From assembly GCF_017939625.1 (NCBI RefSeq), contig NZ_JAGKTC010000001.1, positions 372,413 through 436,412 of the forward strand: DNA of 64,000 bases. Reading direction: 5' to 3'. Shown piece after piece: positions 34,459 to 44,870 of the stretch. Source of the DNA: Pseudoxanthomonas helianthi. GTDB taxonomy: Bacteria > Pseudomonadota > Gammaproteobacteria > Xanthomonadales > Xanthomonadaceae. The notes under the pieces are model-generated. The model saw only the letters and a list, made by a program, of their open reading frames with translations. It made no database searches and was not told the origin of the DNA. Each line of letters opens with the position of its first letter. The first letter of the stretch is position 1. A program made the position numbers and the translations under genes.

Positions 34459-35148
34459 ATGTCTGCAAACCCCAGCATGTCAACCGCCCTCCCGCGTCAG
34501 GCGTACAGTCCGCTTTCCCCCGACGCTGCGACGACCGAGCGTTTCCTCCTGCACAGCCACCGCCGCCGCTACCCCGCCCGGACCGACGTGTTCCGCCCGG
34601 GCGACCCCGCGGGAACCCTGTATTACGTGATCAGCGGCTCGGTCAGCATCATCGCCGAGGAAGAGGACGACCGCGAGCTGGTGCTGGGCTATTTCGGGCC
34701 CGGCGAGTTCGTCGGCGAGATGGGCCTGTTCATCGAATCCGACCGTCGCGAAGTGATCCTGCGCACCCGCACCCAGTGCGAGCTGGCCGAGATCGGCTAC
34801 GACCGCGTCCACCAGCTGTTTTCCGGGCAACTGGCGGCGGACGCCCCGAAGCTGCTGTACGCGATCGGCGCGCAGCTGTCGCGGCGCCTGCTGGACACCA
34901 GCCGCAAGGCCAGCCGCCTGGCCTTCCTCGACGTGTCCGACCGCATCATCCGCACCCTGCACGACCTGGCCCGCGAGCCGGAGGCGATGAGTCATCCGCA
35001 GGGCACCCAGTTGCGCGTGTCGCGCCAGGAGCTGGCCCGCCTGGTCGGCTGCTCGCGAGAGATGGCCGGTCGCGTGCTGAAGAAGCTGCAGGCGGACGGC
35101 GCCCTGCACGCGCGCGGCAAGACCGTGGTGCTGTACGGCACCCGCTGA
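34459..35148 (+). CDS. clp: Clp, CRP-like cyclic-di-GMP-responsive transcription regulator
   Basis: 229 residues. N-terminal cyclic-nucleotide-binding fold (YPARTDVFRPGDPAGTLYYVISGSV, GYFGPGEFVGEMGLFIES), dimer helix, and C-terminal winged helix with recognition helix in RVSRQELARLVGCSREMAGRVLKKL. Highly similar to Clp of Xanthomonas campestris, which activates extracellular enzyme, polysaccharide and motility genes and is inhibited by cyclic di-GMP. Only the N-terminal 20 residues are variable; ATG at 34477 is a possible alternative start. Confidence 0.96.
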   Translation: MSANPSMSTALPRQAYSPLSPDAATTERFLLHSHRRRYPARTDVFRPGDPAGTLYYVISGSVSIIAEEEDDRELVLGYFGPGEFVGEMGLFIESDRREVILRTRTQCELAEIGYDRVHQLFSGQLAADAPKLLYAIGAQLSRRLLDTSRKASRLAFLDVSDRIIRTLHDLAREPEAMSHPQGTQLRVSRQELARLVGCSREMAGRVLKKLQADGALHARGKTVVLYGTR

Positions 35149-35164
35149 TGCCCGGAAAGTCGCG

Positions 35165-35539
35165 ATGAAGTGTCCCAAGTGCGGCGGCTCGATGGAGCTG
35201 GTGGTCGAGCCGGAAGCCGACGCGCACCGCTGCAGCCAGTGCCAGGGCCTCTGGTTCGACATGCGCACGCACGAGCTGTTGAAGCGCCGTGCCGGCGAAA
35301 TCGATACCGGCGACGAAACCAAGGGCCGCGAGTTCAACCGGATCGATCGGATCAAGTGCCCGGTCTGCATCGGCAACCTCGAACTGATCCGCATGGTCGA
35401 CCCGCAGCAGCCGCACATCTGGTTCGAGAGCTGCCAGAACTGCTTCGGCCGCTTCTACGACGCCGGCGAATTCCGCGACTTCGCCGAGCATGGCTGGCGC
35501 GACCTGCTCAAGGACCTGCGGGCCGTCGCCCGCGACTGA
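35165..35539 (+). CDS. Zinc-ribbon protein with four CxxC knuckles
   Basis: 124 residues. Two treble-ribbon units each made of two CxxC pairs: C3/C6 with C23/C26, and C65/C68 with C90/C93. The first half matches the TFIIB-type zinc ribbon family (CPKCGGSMELV ... CSQCQGLWFD). Cytosolic, function unknown. 16 bases after clp on the same strand, with a GGAAAG ribosome site, so likely co-transcribed with it. Confidence 0.88.
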   Translation: MKCPKCGGSMELVVEPEADAHRCSQCQGLWFDMRTHELLKRRAGEIDTGDETKGREFNRIDRIKCPVCIGNLELIRMVDPQQPHIWFESCQNCFGRFYDAGEFRDFAEHGWRDLLKDLRAVARD

Positions 35540-35554
35540 ATCCATTTGGCCCCG

Positions 35555-35683
35555 ATGTGGGAGCGACGTAAGTCGCGAACCCAGGGTCGGATTCCTCCGC
35601 GCCGTCAATGACTCGAAGTCTTGGACGCTGCAGGCAGTTGCAGCGCCACGGCTTCGATCTTCGCGACTTACGTCGCTCCCACG
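35555..35683. repeat. REPIN-like inverted pair, ACGTAAGT core, long loop
   Basis: GTGGGAGCGACGTAAGTCGC at about 35557-35576 faces its complement at about 35663-35682 with an 80-bp spacer. The right arm runs into the 3' end of the convergent HAD hydrolase gene and supplies its stop codon. Same unit as at 33.0 and 47.0 kb. Confidence 0.85.
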
Positions 35684-36411
35684 TCGGAGCTTAGGGGATT
35701 CCCTTCGCCGCCGCGCTTGGCGCAACCCCAATTGAGGATCGGCGTGCCCGGCGGCAGCAGGCGACGGAACAGCTCGACGCGCTTGATGCCGGGGTTCACC
35801 ACCACGGGCTTGCGCGCCGCCTGCAGCAACGGCAGGTCGGCGGTGGAATCCGAATACGCCGCGGCGATGTCGCCGTAACCGCGCTCGCGCAGCATGCGCA
35901 GCTTCTCGGCATGGTGGCAGTGGCGGGTGGCCATCATTGCGCCGAAGCGCGGGCCGACCGCGGTGCCGATCACCGGCACGTCCTGATGGGCGACGAAGGC
36001 CAGGATCGCCCGCGCCAGCTCCGGCGGCGCACCGGTGGCGACCACGACTTCGTCGCCGTTCGCGCGGTGCCCGCCGAACACCTCCAGCGCGCGCGGCAGC
36101 AGGCGCGCGCGGATTTCGCCTTCGTGCTCGATCACGTAGCGGTCGAGCAGCGCGTCGAAGCCGCGCCGCCGGTGCAGGCCCAGCGTGGCGATCCATACAT
36201 AGCCGGAAATGCCGTGGCGCCGGGTCGGCAGCCACGCGACCATCGGCCCCAACACCAGCGAAGCGACGATCGACCCCGCCGCGCGCAGCGGATTGCGCTT
36301 CAGCATCCAGCGCAGGGCATGGCTGAAGGAATCGCCGTCGTACAGGGTATGGTCGAAGTCGAACACGACGACCGGCGCGTCGGCGCGGGGCGCCGGAGAA
36401 GCCTCATTCAT
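35668..36411 (-). CDS. HAD-superfamily phosphatase (SerB-like/HAD-IB)
   Basis: 247 residues. Motif [13 protein letters not shown] carries the nucleophile and acid aspartates, motif II threonine is in VVVATGAPP, and motif III/IV is [15 protein letters not shown] predicted helical cap includes a hydrophobic stretch ([16 protein letters not shown]), as in HAD-IB members related to phosphoserine phosphatase and phospholipid phosphatases. The last residues (SSDVGAT) and the stop are encoded by a repeat arm, so the native end was replaced. ATG overlaps the trpC stop (ATGA). Confidence 0.88.
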   Translation of the reverse strand: MNEASPAPRADAPVVVFDFDHTLYDGDSFSHALRWMLKRNPLRAAGSIVASLVLGPMVAWLPTRRHGISGYVWIATLGLHRRRGFDALLDRYVIEHEGEIRARLLPRALEVFGGHRANGDEVVVATGAPPELARAILAFVAHQDVPVIGTAVGPRFGAMMATRHCHHAEKLRMLRERGYGDIAAAYSDSTADLPLLQAARKPVVVNPGIKRVELFRRLLPPGTPILNWGCAKRGGEGNPLSSDVGAT

Positions 36412-37202
36412 GCGTCGAAGAATAGCGCACGCAGGGCCTCGCCCGGCTCCTCGGCGCGCATGAAGGTCTCGCCGACCAGGAACGCGTGCACACCGGCTTT
36501 GCGCATCTTCGCCACGTCTTCCGGCACGAGGATTCCGCTCTCGGTGACCAGCAAGCGGTCCTTCGGCACCGCGTCCTTCATCGACAGGGTCACGTCGAGC
36601 GACACTTCGAAGGTGCGCAGGTTGCGGTTGTTGATGCCCAGCAGCGGCGCCGGCACTTGCAGCGCGCGTTCCAGCTCGTCGATGTCGTGCACTTCCACCA
36701 GCACGTCCATGCCCAGCTCCATCGCCAGCCCGGACAGGTCGGCCAACTGCACATCGTCCAGCGCGGCAACGATCAGCAGGATGCAGTCCGCGCCCAGCGC
36801 GCGCGCCTCGTACACCTGGTACGCATCGACGGTGAAGTCCTTGCGCAGCACCGGCAGCGTGCAGGCCTCGCGCGCCTGCTGCAGGTAGGCATCGCTGCCC
36901 TGGAAGAAGTCCACGTCGGTCAGCACCGACAGGCAGCTGGCGCCGCCGAATTCGTAGCTGACCGCGATGTCGGCGGGGCGGAAATCGGGACGGATCACGC
37001 CCTTCGATGGGCTGGCCTTCTTGACCTCGGCGATCACCGCCGGCTCTCCGCGCGCCACCGATGCGCGCATGGCGCGGGCGAAGCCGCGTACCGGCGATGC
37101 GTCGTGCGCACGCGCCCGTACTTCGGCCAGCGGGGCCTGCGCGCTGCGCGCGGCGATTTCCCCGGCCTTGCGCGCGAGGATGGTGTCGAGGATGTCGCTC
37201 AT
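36408..37202 (-). CDS. trpC: Indole-3-glycerol phosphate synthase
   Basis: 264 residues, single-function TIM barrel. Active-site lysines lie in [11 protein letters not shown] and [12 protein letters not shown]; the phosphate site is [14 protein letters not shown] and [14 protein letters not shown]. Converts CdRP to indole-3-glycerol phosphate in tryptophan synthesis. Last trp gene of the trpG-(DUF1543)-trpD-(ABM)-trpC block, coupled to the HAD gene. Confidence 0.96.
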   Translation of the reverse strand: MSDILDTILARKAGEIAARSAQAPLAEVRARAHDASPVRGFARAMRASVARGEPAVIAEVKKASPSKGVIRPDFRPADIAVSYEFGGASCLSVLTDVDFFQGSDAYLQQAREACTLPVLRKDFTVDAYQVYEARALGADCILLIVAALDDVQLADLSGLAMELGMDVLVEVHDIDELERALQVPAPLLGINNRNLRTFEVSLDVTLSMKDAVPKDRLLVTESGILVPEDVAKMRKAGVHAFLVGETFMRAEEPGEALRALFFDA

Positions 37203-37251
37203 TCGGTTTCCGTGATCGGTCCCCGCCAGTGCGGGGGCGGCGATTTTCGCA

Positions 37252-37611
37252 TCATTCTCCGGTGGCCGCGCCGTCGCAGTCCCAGCCATAGGCGCGCTCG
37301 ACCCGGGCCACGCGCACTTCGAAATGTTCGTACCAGTCGCTGCGGCCCTGGGCGCGCGCCGCGGCGTGCTCGGCGTTCTGGCGCCAGCCGCGGATCGCAT
37401 CCTCGCTGTCGAAATAGGCGACGGTGATGCCGAAGCCGTCCGCGCCGCGCGTCGACTCCGCGCCGAGGAAACCCGGCTGCGCCGCCACCAGTTCGGCCAT
37501 GCGCTGGGCCATCGCCGCATAACCGGGCTCGTCGCGATCGCTGCGGCGCGAGGAGAAGATCACCGCGTAGTACGGCGGCTGCGGCAGCGTGGCGAATCCG
37601 CTGGCGGACAT
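37252..37611 (-). CDS. Antibiotic biosynthesis monooxygenase (ABM) domain protein
   Basis: 119 residues, dimeric ferredoxin-like alpha/beta barrel. [20 protein letters not shown] leads the first strand, [12 protein letters not shown] is the ABM hallmark and [22 protein letters not shown] follows; typical of YgiN/enzyme-linked ABM proteins. Lies directly after trpD (adjacent coordinates) and before trpC, so it travels with the trp operon; no known step of the pathway needs it. Confidence 0.85.
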   Translation of the reverse strand: MSASGFATLPQPPYYAVIFSSRRSDRDEPGYAAMAQRMAELVAAQPGFLGAESTRGADGFGITVAYFDSEDAIRGWRQNAEHAAARAQGRSDWYEHFEVRVARVERAYGWDCDGAATGE

Positions 37612-38658
37612 TCAGCCCACCCCGCCCTGCCGGGCCAGCGCCTGGGTGGCGGCGACGAACTCCTGCAGCTTGCTCATCGCGTGGCCGCGCGAAATCGCAT
37701 CGCGGGCGCGTTCGATGCCGTCCTCGATGCTGTCGGCCGTGCCGGCCACGTACAGCGCCGCGCCGGCATTGAGCGCGACGATCTCGCGCGCCGGGCCCGG
37801 CCGGTTGTCCAGCACGCCCAGCAGCATCGCCCTGGATTCGGCGGCGTCGCCGACGCGCAGGTTGCGGCTGGCCGACATCGCGATGCCGAAATCCTCGGGA
37901 TGCAGCTCGTATTCGCGCACCTTGCCGTCGCGCAATTCGCCGACCAGCGAGGCCGCGCCCAGCGACAGTTCGTCCATGCCGTCGCGGCCCCACACCACCA
38001 GCGCGCGTTGCGCGCCCAGTTCCTGCAACGCGCGCGCCTGGATGCCGACCAGGTCGGGATGGAACACGCCCATCAGGATGTTCGGCGCGCCGGCCGGGTT
38101 GGTCAGCGGACCGAGGATGTTGAAGATCGTGCGCACCCCCATCTCGCGGCGCACCGGCGCGACCACCTTCATCGCCGGGTGATGCACCGGGGCGAACATG
38201 AAGCCGATGCCGGTTTGCGCGATCGATTGCGCCACCTGCTCGGGCTGCAGTTCGATCGAGGCGCCCAGCGCTTCCAGCACGTCGGCGCTGCCGGAACTGG
38301 ACGACACGCTGCGGTTGCCGTGCTTGGCCACCTTGGCGCCCGCCGCGGCGACCACGAACATCGAGCAGGTCGATATGTTGAAGGTGTGCGAACCGTCGCC
38401 GCCGGTGCCGACGATGTCGACCAGGTTCGCGCGATCGGCCACGTCCACCGTGCGCGAGAACTCGCGCATCACCAGCGCCGCGCCGGCGATTTCGCCGATG
38501 GTTTCCTTCTTGACCCGCAGGCCGGTCAGGATCGCCGCGGTCATCGTCGGCGACACGTCGCCGCGCATGATCTGGCGCATCAGGTCGACCATCTCGTCGT
38601 GGAAGATCTCGCGATGCTCGATGGTGCGCTGCAGGGCTTCTTGCGGAGTGATCGACAT
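37612..38658 (-). CDS. trpD: Anthranilate phosphoribosyltransferase
   Basis: 348 residues. PRPP-binding [14 protein letters not shown], the [20 protein letters not shown] segment and the [14 protein letters not shown] motif are diagnostic. Adds phosphoribose to anthranilate. The start [19 protein letters not shown] was chosen over an extension of 41 residues without homology. Its stop abuts the ABM gene, and DUF1543 lies 13 bases upstream. Confidence 0.96.
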   Translation of the reverse strand: MSITPQEALQRTIEHREIFHDEMVDLMRQIMRGDVSPTMTAAILTGLRVKKETIGEIAGAALVMREFSRTVDVADRANLVDIVGTGGDGSHTFNISTCSMFVVAAAGAKVAKHGNRSVSSSSGSADVLEALGASIELQPEQVAQSIAQTGIGFMFAPVHHPAMKVVAPVRREMGVRTIFNILGPLTNPAGAPNILMGVFHPDLVGIQARALQELGAQRALVVWGRDGMDELSLGAASLVGELRDGKVREYELHPEDFGIAMSASRNLRVGDAAESRAMLLGVLDNRPGPAREIVALNAGAALYVAGTADSIEDGIERARDAISRGHAMSKLQEFVAATQALARQGGVG

Positions 38659-38671
38659 GGTTCTGGACGGA

Positions 38672-39181
38672 TCAGGAGATGACGAGGTAGTCGCTGGCGC
38701 AGGCGATGCCGCGATGCGGGCCTTCGACCAGCGCGACGTGGCGACCGCCGACCGAATCGACCGGAATGCACGCGTCGACATCGTACAGCGCGTCCTTGTG
38801 CGGCAGCAGCCAGCCCGCGTCGGCCTGCGCCTTGCCCTTCGCCTTGGCCTCGCCCGCGTCGTTGGCGACGATCAGCAGGTACTTGTGCGCTTCGCCGAAC
38901 ACGTCCTTTTCGTAACCGCCGAGGTTGATGAAGAACAACCGCGGCGAGTCCGCCGGCGCGGGCGCGTCGGAGAAACGTACCTGGTAGGGCCCGACGCCAT
39001 CCACTTCCATCCACGAATCGACGTGCAGGCCGCGCGGTTCGCCGAACCACTGCTCGCGCAGCTGCGGATAGGTCGCCTGCAGGCTGTCGCCGACGGCGAA
39101 GGCCACGTCGTGCAGTTCGATGCGCGCCTTGGGATGGGTACCGCCGATCATCACCACGAAAAGCCTTGCGGAAGCCGGCAT
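38672..39181 (-). CDS. DUF1543 family protein
   Basis: 169 residues. Two DUF1543 modules are visible: [25 protein letters not shown] near the N-terminus, and [21 protein letters not shown] followed by [17 protein letters not shown]. No function is established for the family. It sits between trpG and trpD, one base after the trpG stop, and so is part of the trp transcript. Confidence 0.85.
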   Translation of the reverse strand: MPASARLFVVMIGGTHPKARIELHDVAFAVGDSLQATYPQLREQWFGEPRGLHVDSWMEVDGVGPYQVRFSDAPAPADSPRLFFINLGGYEKDVFGEAHKYLLIVANDAGEAKAKGKAQADAGWLLPHKDALYDVDACIPVDSVGGRHVALVEGPHRGIACASDYLVIS

Positions 39182-39182
39182 T

Positions 39183-39773
<591 letters not shown>

Positions 39774-39830
39774 CGGCGCCGGTGGGGGAAGGGCAATCTA
39801 GCCGCCCCGCCCCGATGACGCAATGCATCA

Positions 39831-41180
39831 TCAGGCGTCGGCGCGGGGCAGGACCACCCGCACGACCAGCCCGGGCCGGCCGTCGCCCAATACGATGCCG
39901 CCCCCATGGCGCTGGGCGATGGCGCGCACCAGGCTCAGCCCCAGTCCGGTGCCGGGAGTGCCGCGGGCCGCGTCGAGCCGCTCGAAGCGGTCGAATACCC
40001 GCTCGCGCTCGGCCTCCGGGATCCCCGGCCCCTGGTCCCGCACCTGGACCGCGGCCTGCCCCGCTTCCGCCACGACCTGCACCAACACCTCGCCGCCGTC
40101 GGGGCTGAACTTGACCGCGTTGTCGAGCAGGTTGGCCAGCATCTGGAACAACTGGTCGGCGTCGCCATGCACCGTTGCCGGGGCGAAATCGCCGCGCACG
40201 ACGATGCCGCGCTCGGCGGCGACCGCCGCATACAACTCGATCGCATCGCCGGCCAGCGTGTCCAGCCGCACTTCCGGGCCGCTTCCGGCGGGCGCCTGCG
40301 CTTCGATCCGCGACAGCCGCAGCAGCGCGCTGAACGATTGCAGCAACTGGTCGGTTTCGCCGATGGCCTCGTCCAATTCGCCCGCCGCGACCGGCCGTTC
40401 GCGACGGCGCAGGGCATCCAGGCGATTGCGCAAGCGGGTCAATGGCGTGCGCAGGTCGTGGGCGATGTGGTCGGTGGCGTGGCGCACGCCGTCTATCAGT
40501 GTTTCGATGCGATCGAGCATCGCGTTGAAGCGGCGCGCCACCCGGTCGAAGGCGTCGCCGCTGCCGTCGCTGCGCACGCGCAGGCCCAGTTCGCCCTCGC
40601 CCACCCGCGCCGCGGTCGCGTCCAGCGCACGCAGCCGGGCGCCCACCCAGCGCGTGGTCAACCAGCCGATCAACGCGCCGACCAGCGCCGCGACGATCAG
40701 CGCGGCCAACGCCGCGCGCAGCATCAGCGCAAGGAAGCCATCCTGCGAACGCGCGCGCACGCCGGTCAGCAAGGTGCCGCCATCCGGCAGGCGTTGCAGC
40801 GATGCGATCACCCGCGGGTCGCCATCGCCGTCGATGTCGCGGAATTCGACCCAGCGCTTCGACGCGGGCCAGCGCGGCAGGCGGCTGAAATTGCCGGCGA
40901 GGACCTTCCCGTTCGCGTCGAGCAGGGCATATACCGCGTCCGGGTCGTCGGGCTCTTCGACGCGGCCGCGGATTTCCTCCAGCAACTGCGCACGCCCGGA
41001 TTGCCGGTACAGGTCGGACAACCCGGCGGCGTCGGCGCGCACCACCTCGCGCGCATCCTTGTCCAGCAGCGCGGACACGGCGAAGTACACCCCGGCGCCG
41101 AGCAAGGTGAAGGCGGAGAAGAACGACAGCGACACCGCCAGCGCCAGGCGGAAACTGGTCGAGCGCGGCGCCGCGCTCAT
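39831..41180 (-). CDS. Sensor histidine kinase
   Basis: 449 residues. Membrane helices at about 10-34 and 149-173 enclose a periplasmic sensor domain with an acidic loop (RDIDGDGDPR, about 114-123). HAMP region follows, then the H-box DHIAHDLRTPLTRL with H241, N-box LANLLDNAVKFSP, and G-boxes DQGPGIPE and GTGLGLSLV. Overlaps the response regulator gene by ATGA. Signal unknown; the acidic DxDxDGD loop could bind a divalent cation, which is inference. Confidence 0.93.
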   Translation of the reverse strand: MSAAPRSTSFRLALAVSLSFFSAFTLLGAGVYFAVSALLDKDAREVVRADAAGLSDLYRQSGRAQLLEEIRGRVEEPDDPDAVYALLDANGKVLAGNFSRLPRWPASKRWVEFRDIDGDGDPRVIASLQRLPDGGTLLTGVRARSQDGFLALMLRAALAALIVAALVGALIGWLTTRWVGARLRALDATAARVGEGELGLRVRSDGSGDAFDRVARRFNAMLDRIETLIDGVRHATDHIAHDLRTPLTRLRNRLDALRRRERPVAAGELDEAIGETDQLLQSFSALLRLSRIEAQAPAGSGPEVRLDTLAGDAIELYAAVAAERGIVVRGDFAPATVHGDADQLFQMLANLLDNAVKFSPDGGEVLVQVVAEAGQAAVQVRDQGPGIPEAERERVFDRFERLDAARGTPGTGLGLSLVRAIAQRHGGGIVLGDGRPGLVVRVVLPRADA

Positions 41181-41851
41181 TCGCCGAGCCGGTAGCCCGC
41201 GCCGCGCACGGTGTGCAGCATCGGCGTTTCGAAACCCTGGTCGATCTTCTGCCGCAACCGGCTGACGTGCACGTCGATGACGTTGGTCTGCGGATCGAAG
41301 TGGTAGTCCCACACCGCCTCGAGCAGCATGGTCCGGGTGACTACCCGGCCGGCCTGGCGCATCAGGTATTCGAGCAGGCGGAATTCGCGCGGCTGCAGTT
41401 CGATGGCCTTGCCGGCGCGCAGCGCGGAACGCTTCAGCAAGTCGAGTTCGAGTTCGCCGACCTTGAGTCGGGTCGGCAGTTCGCCGCCGGCTGCGCCGCG
41501 CCGGGCCAGGCTGTCCAGGCGGGCGCTGAGCTCCGCATAGGCGAACGGCTTCACCAGGTAGTCCTCGGCGCCGGCGCGCAGGCCTTCGACGCGGTGGTCG
41601 ACGTCGCCCAGCGCGGTCAGCATCAGCACCGGAGTGCGGTTGCCGGCCCCGCGCAGCGTGCGCAGCAGGGTCAGGCCGTCGAGCGCCGGCAGCATGCGAT
41701 CCAGCACCAGGGCGTCGTAGCTTTCGGTGGTGGCGAGGAACAGCCCGTCCTTGCCATTGTCGGCATGATCGACACTGTGTCCGTCTTCCTTCAGGCCCTT
41801 GGCGATGAAGGCGGCGATATGCGTGTCGTCTTCGACCAGCAGGATGCGCAT
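41177..41851 (-). CDS. OmpR/PhoB-family response regulator
   Basis: 224 residues. Receiver domain with acidic pair VEDD, phosphorylation site D51 (ALVLDRMLPALDG), Thr in LMLTAL and Lys in YLVKPFAY; winged-helix output domain with ELQPREFRLLEYLM and NVIDVHVSRLRQKID. First gene of the two-component pair; partner kinase coupled downstream. The small Asr-like gene just upstream is a plausible target. Confidence 0.95.
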   Translation of the reverse strand: MRILLVEDDTHIAAFIAKGLKEDGHSVDHADNGKDGLFLATTESYDALVLDRMLPALDGLTLLRTLRGAGNRTPVLMLTALGDVDHRVEGLRAGAEDYLVKPFAYAELSARLDSLARRGAAGGELPTRLKVGELELDLLKRSALRAGKAIELQPREFRLLEYLMRQAGRVVTRTMLLEAVWDYHFDPQTNVIDVHVSRLRQKIDQGFETPMLHTVRGAGYRLGE

Positions 41852-41913
41852 GCGGTTTCCTCGGAAGCGTGTCGAGGATACGACACCGGCGACAACGTGG
41901 CGCCGGCGCCAAC

Positions 41914-41942
41914 AAAAAGCCCCGCCGGGGAGACAGCGGGGC
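41914..41942 (-). terminator. Intrinsic terminator after the small secreted protein gene
   Basis: On the minus strand GCCCCGC, a 10-base loop, GCGGGGC and a T-run, about 50 bases after the stop of the gene at 41990-42208 and before the response regulator gene on the same strand. Confidence 0.85.
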
Positions 41943-41989
41943 CTGGCGAAATTACCCGGCCGCCACGGGCTTGCTACGTGGCGTGCGGC

Positions 41990-42208
41990 TTACTTGCTGG
42001 TGGACGCATCGGCCGGCTTGGCGGCCGCGGCCTTGGCGGCATGGTGGCGGTGGTGCTTCTTGACCGGCGCCTTGCTGTCCGACTTGGCGGTGGTCGCCGC
42101 GGCGGCGGGCTTGGCCGGCGTTGCCGGGGTCGCCGGCGTGGTGGCGGCGAAAACGGTGGCGGAGCTCAGGGCCAGGGCGAGGCCGAGGAGAACGGGCTTG
42201 GTCTGCAT
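41990..42208 (-). CDS. Small secreted Ala/Pro/Lys/His-rich protein, acid-shock (Asr)-like
   Basis: 72 residues: signal peptide (LLGLALALSSATVFA) and a low-complexity mature part of Ala, Thr, Pro and Lys with a central KKHHRHHAAK cluster. Composition and the basic His cluster resemble acid-shock protein Asr, but low complexity makes homology unprovable. Own terminator downstream, so it is expressed as a unit. Lies immediately upstream of the two-component system. Confidence 0.75.
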   Translation of the reverse strand: MQTKPVLLGLALALSSATVFAATTPATPATPAKPAAAATTAKSDSKAPVKKHHRHHAAKAAAAKPADASTSK

Positions 42209-42347
42209 GATCGTGTGTCCTGTCGACGGATGGAGGGAACCGCATCTGGATCGTCGATCCATTGGCGACAGGTTGCGCCGGCCCGCCCGAAGACGCGCTT
42301 GCCGGAGCATGAAGGAAATTTAATCCGCGCGGCGCAGCGGCGTGGCG

Positions 42348-43043
42348 CTAAGTGTCGTGGCCGACCTGGCCCTGATCGAAACCGCGGGTCTTGCGCACGG
42401 CCAGCTGATAATCGCTGCCGATGACCTCGTGGTACCCCCGCAGCGTCGCCAGAAGGCCATCGACGCCCAGCTTGGGTGTGTCCACGGCCACGCTGTCGAT
42501 CTGACGCAACCGGGCTTCCCTGCGCCAATCGCCGCCGCGCAACTTGGTCAACCGGCGCGACAACCCGCTCGGTTTTTCCGGCTCGCCCAGCTTGGGCGGC
42601 ACCCACAGATAGTCGTCGAAGATCATCACGCCGCCGACCTTCAGCAACGGCCACGCCATCACGCCATCGGCCAGTGCGCCGAACGCGGAATGCCATCCAT
42701 CGACATAGACGATGTCGTAAGGCCCCTCGAGCTTGCGCAGCATGTCGAAACTGGCGCCGGCGTGTTCGCGGATCTTCGCCCGGTGCGCCGCGGTGTTTTG
42801 CCGGAAACGGGCGTGGTAATCGCCGTAGACCGGATCCGGGGCGAAGAAATCCACGCAGTCGATGCGCGCGTCGTCCGCCGTAAGGATGTTCTCGCACAGC
42901 CACAGCGTCGACCGGCCCTCGAAGCTGCCGATCTCGAGCGCACGCAACCCCGTGCGTCCGGAGAAACTGCCCAACCATTCACGCCAACGCGGAACGTTGT
43001 GCTCGAACCAGTTCTCCTGAAAGTCGCCGACGTCGTCGGTCAT
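42348..43043 (-). CDS. Class I SAM-dependent methyltransferase
   Basis: 231 residues. Motif I is ALEIGSFEGRSTLWL, motif II DCVDFF, then YDIVYVDGWHSAFGALAD and LLKVGGVMIFDDYLW, the arrangement of the Methyltransf_24-like family. Substrate unknown. Start MTDDVGDFQENWFEHN lies 25 bases after trpE, so it may ride on the trpE transcript. Confidence 0.85.
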   Translation of the reverse strand: MTDDVGDFQENWFEHNVPRWREWLGSFSGRTGLRALEIGSFEGRSTLWLCENILTADDARIDCVDFFAPDPVYGDYHARFRQNTAAHRAKIREHAGASFDMLRKLEGPYDIVYVDGWHSAFGALADGVMAWPLLKVGGVMIFDDYLWVPPKLGEPEKPSGLSRRLTKLRGGDWRREARLRQIDSVAVDTPKLGVDGLLATLRGYHEVIGSDYQLAVRKTRGFDQGQVGHDT

Positions 43044-43068
43044 GTCGTTGTTCCCGTATACGAGTGGA

Positions 43069-44544
43069 TCACAAGCCCTTCGCCGCCTCCGCGACCGCAC
43101 GGAACAGCGCCCTGCCCTTGTTCATGGTCTCGTCCCACTCCTTCTCCGGGTCGGAATCGTAGACGATGCCCGCACCGGCCTGCACGTGCAGCTTGCCGTC
43201 CTTGATCACCGCGGTGCGGATGGCGATGGCGGTGTCGGCATCGCCGTGCCAGCCGATGTAGCCGATGCTGCCGGCGTAGACGTTGCGCTTGATCGGCTCC
43301 AGTTCCCGGATTACTTCCAGCGCACGGATCTTCGGCGCGCCGCTGACCGTGCCGGCGGGGAATGTGGCACGCAACACGTCGGCATAGCTCAGGCGCGGCA
43401 GCAACTTGCCGGTGACTTCGCTGACGATGTGCATCACATGGCTGTAGCGTTCGATCACGAAGCTGTCGCCGACTTCGACGCTGCCCGCTTCGGACACACG
43501 GCCGACGTCGTTGCGGCCCAGGTCGATCAGCATCAGGTGCTCGGCGCGTTCCTTCGGATCGGCGAGCAATTCGGCTTCCAGGGCTAGGTCTTCCTCGTGG
43601 GTCTTGCCGCGAGGGCGAGTGCCGGCGATCGGGCGCACTGTCACCTCGCCGTCCTGCAGGCGCACCAGGATTTCCGGCGACGAGCCGACCACCTGCATGT
43701 CGCCCACGTCGAGGAAATACATGTACGGCGACGGATTCAGCGCGCGCAACGCGCGGTACACGTCGACCGGGCGCGCGGCGAACGGCACGCTGAGGCGCTG
43801 GCTCAGCACCACCTGGAAGATGTCGCCGGCGCGGATGTATTCCTTCGACTTCTCCACCGCGTCGATGAAGCCTTCGCGGGTGAAGCCGGAGACGAAATGG
43901 CTTTCGTCGAGCACGTCGCGGCGGATCGGCGGCGGGTAGGCGGTGGCGGTGCCGCGCAGCTTGGCGACCAACTGGTCCAGCCTCGCCTGGGCGCTTTCCC
44001 AGGCGTTTTCCTGCGAAGGATCGGCGTGCACGATCAGGTACAGCCGGCCCTTGAGGTTGTCGAACACGGCGACTTCCTCGCTCAGCATCAGCAGGATGTC
44101 CGGCGTGCCGAGCTGGTCGGGATTCGGATTAGCGGCGAGTTTCTTCTCGATGTATTCGATGCACTCGAAGCCGAACCAGCCGACCAGGCCACCGCTGAAG
44201 CCCGGCAGGCCTTCCAGCTTCGGCACGCGCTGCGCGGCGCGCAGGGCTTCGACTTCGGCGAACGGATCGGCGACATCGCGGCTTTCGACCAGGCGACCGT
44301 TCTCGCGCGCTTCCAGCGTGTGGCCGCGGAACGCGATGACCCGCTTCGCCGGCAGGCCGATGATCGAATAGCGGCCGAAGCGTTCGCCGCCCTCGACCGA
44401 TTCGAACAGATAGGTATGGGGCGCGTCGGCGAGCTTCAGATAAACCGACAGCGGCGTGTCCAGGTCGGACAGCACTTCGCGGACGACAGGGATGCGGGTA
44501 TGGCCTTCAGCGGCGTGGCGCTGGAATTGCTCGAACGAAATCAA
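43069..44544 (-). CDS. trpE: Anthranilate synthase component I
   Basis: 491 residues. N-terminal domain with the tryptophan feedback site ([19 protein letters not shown]), C-terminal chorismate-utilising domain: [45 protein letters not shown] and [18 protein letters not shown]. Makes anthranilate with TrpG. The start codon is TTG (TTGATTTCG), 6-7 bases after GGAAGGAAAG. A 19-codon upstream frame at 44541-44600 ends with a TGA that overlaps this TTG. Confidence 0.95.
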   Translation of the reverse strand: MISFEQFQRHAAEGHTRIPVVREVLSDLDTPLSVYLKLADAPHTYLFESVEGGERFGRYSIIGLPAKRVIAFRGHTLEARENGRLVESRDVADPFAEVEALRAAQRVPKLEGLPGFSGGLVGWFGFECIEYIEKKLAANPNPDQLGTPDILLMLSEEVAVFDNLKGRLYLIVHADPSQENAWESAQARLDQLVAKLRGTATAYPPPIRRDVLDESHFVSGFTREGFIDAVEKSKEYIRAGDIFQVVLSQRLSVPFAARPVDVYRALRALNPSPYMYFLDVGDMQVVGSSPEILVRLQDGEVTVRPIAGTRPRGKTHEEDLALEAELLADPKERAEHLMLIDLGRNDVGRVSEAGSVEVGDSFVIERYSHVMHIVSEVTGKLLPRLSYADVLRATFPAGTVSGAPKIRALEVIRELEPIKRNVYAGSIGYIGWHGDADTAIAIRTAVIKDGKLHVQAGAGIVYDSDPEKEWDETMNKGRALFRAVAEAAKGL

Positions 44545-44678
44545 GGCAGCTTTCCTTCCGGGAAACAGTGGCGGGGCGGACGACGGCGACGGGCCACCAT
44601 CGCCAGGGCCGGCGAGCGGAAGGAAGATCGCGGGGGAGCGTCTGCGGGGTCACGCGCCAACTTTAACCGATCCGCCCC

Positions 44679-44738
44679 GTAGGAGCGCCCTTCAGGGCGC
44701 GACCGGACCCTCGTCGCGCCCTGAAGGGTGCTCCTACA
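44679..44738. repeat. REPIN-like inverted pair, CCCTTCAGGG core
   Basis: GTAGGAGCGCCCTTCAGGGC at about 44679-44698 faces its complement near 44717-44738. It lies in the 326-bp gap between rpe and trpE, both on the minus strand, and may end the rpe transcript. The rest of the gap holds the trpE leader (44545-44600) and, at 44740-44870, nothing recognised. Confidence 0.8.
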
Positions 44739-44870
44739 AGAGCAAGGTCACATTCCTGTCATCCGGAACGGCTAACGTGGAAAGTCATAGCAGGGACGAC
44801 TGGCGGAGGCAGGATCAGCCTCCAATCTTCCGGGGCGGTGGCGCAGGCCATCGCCCCATTTCATTTGCAA

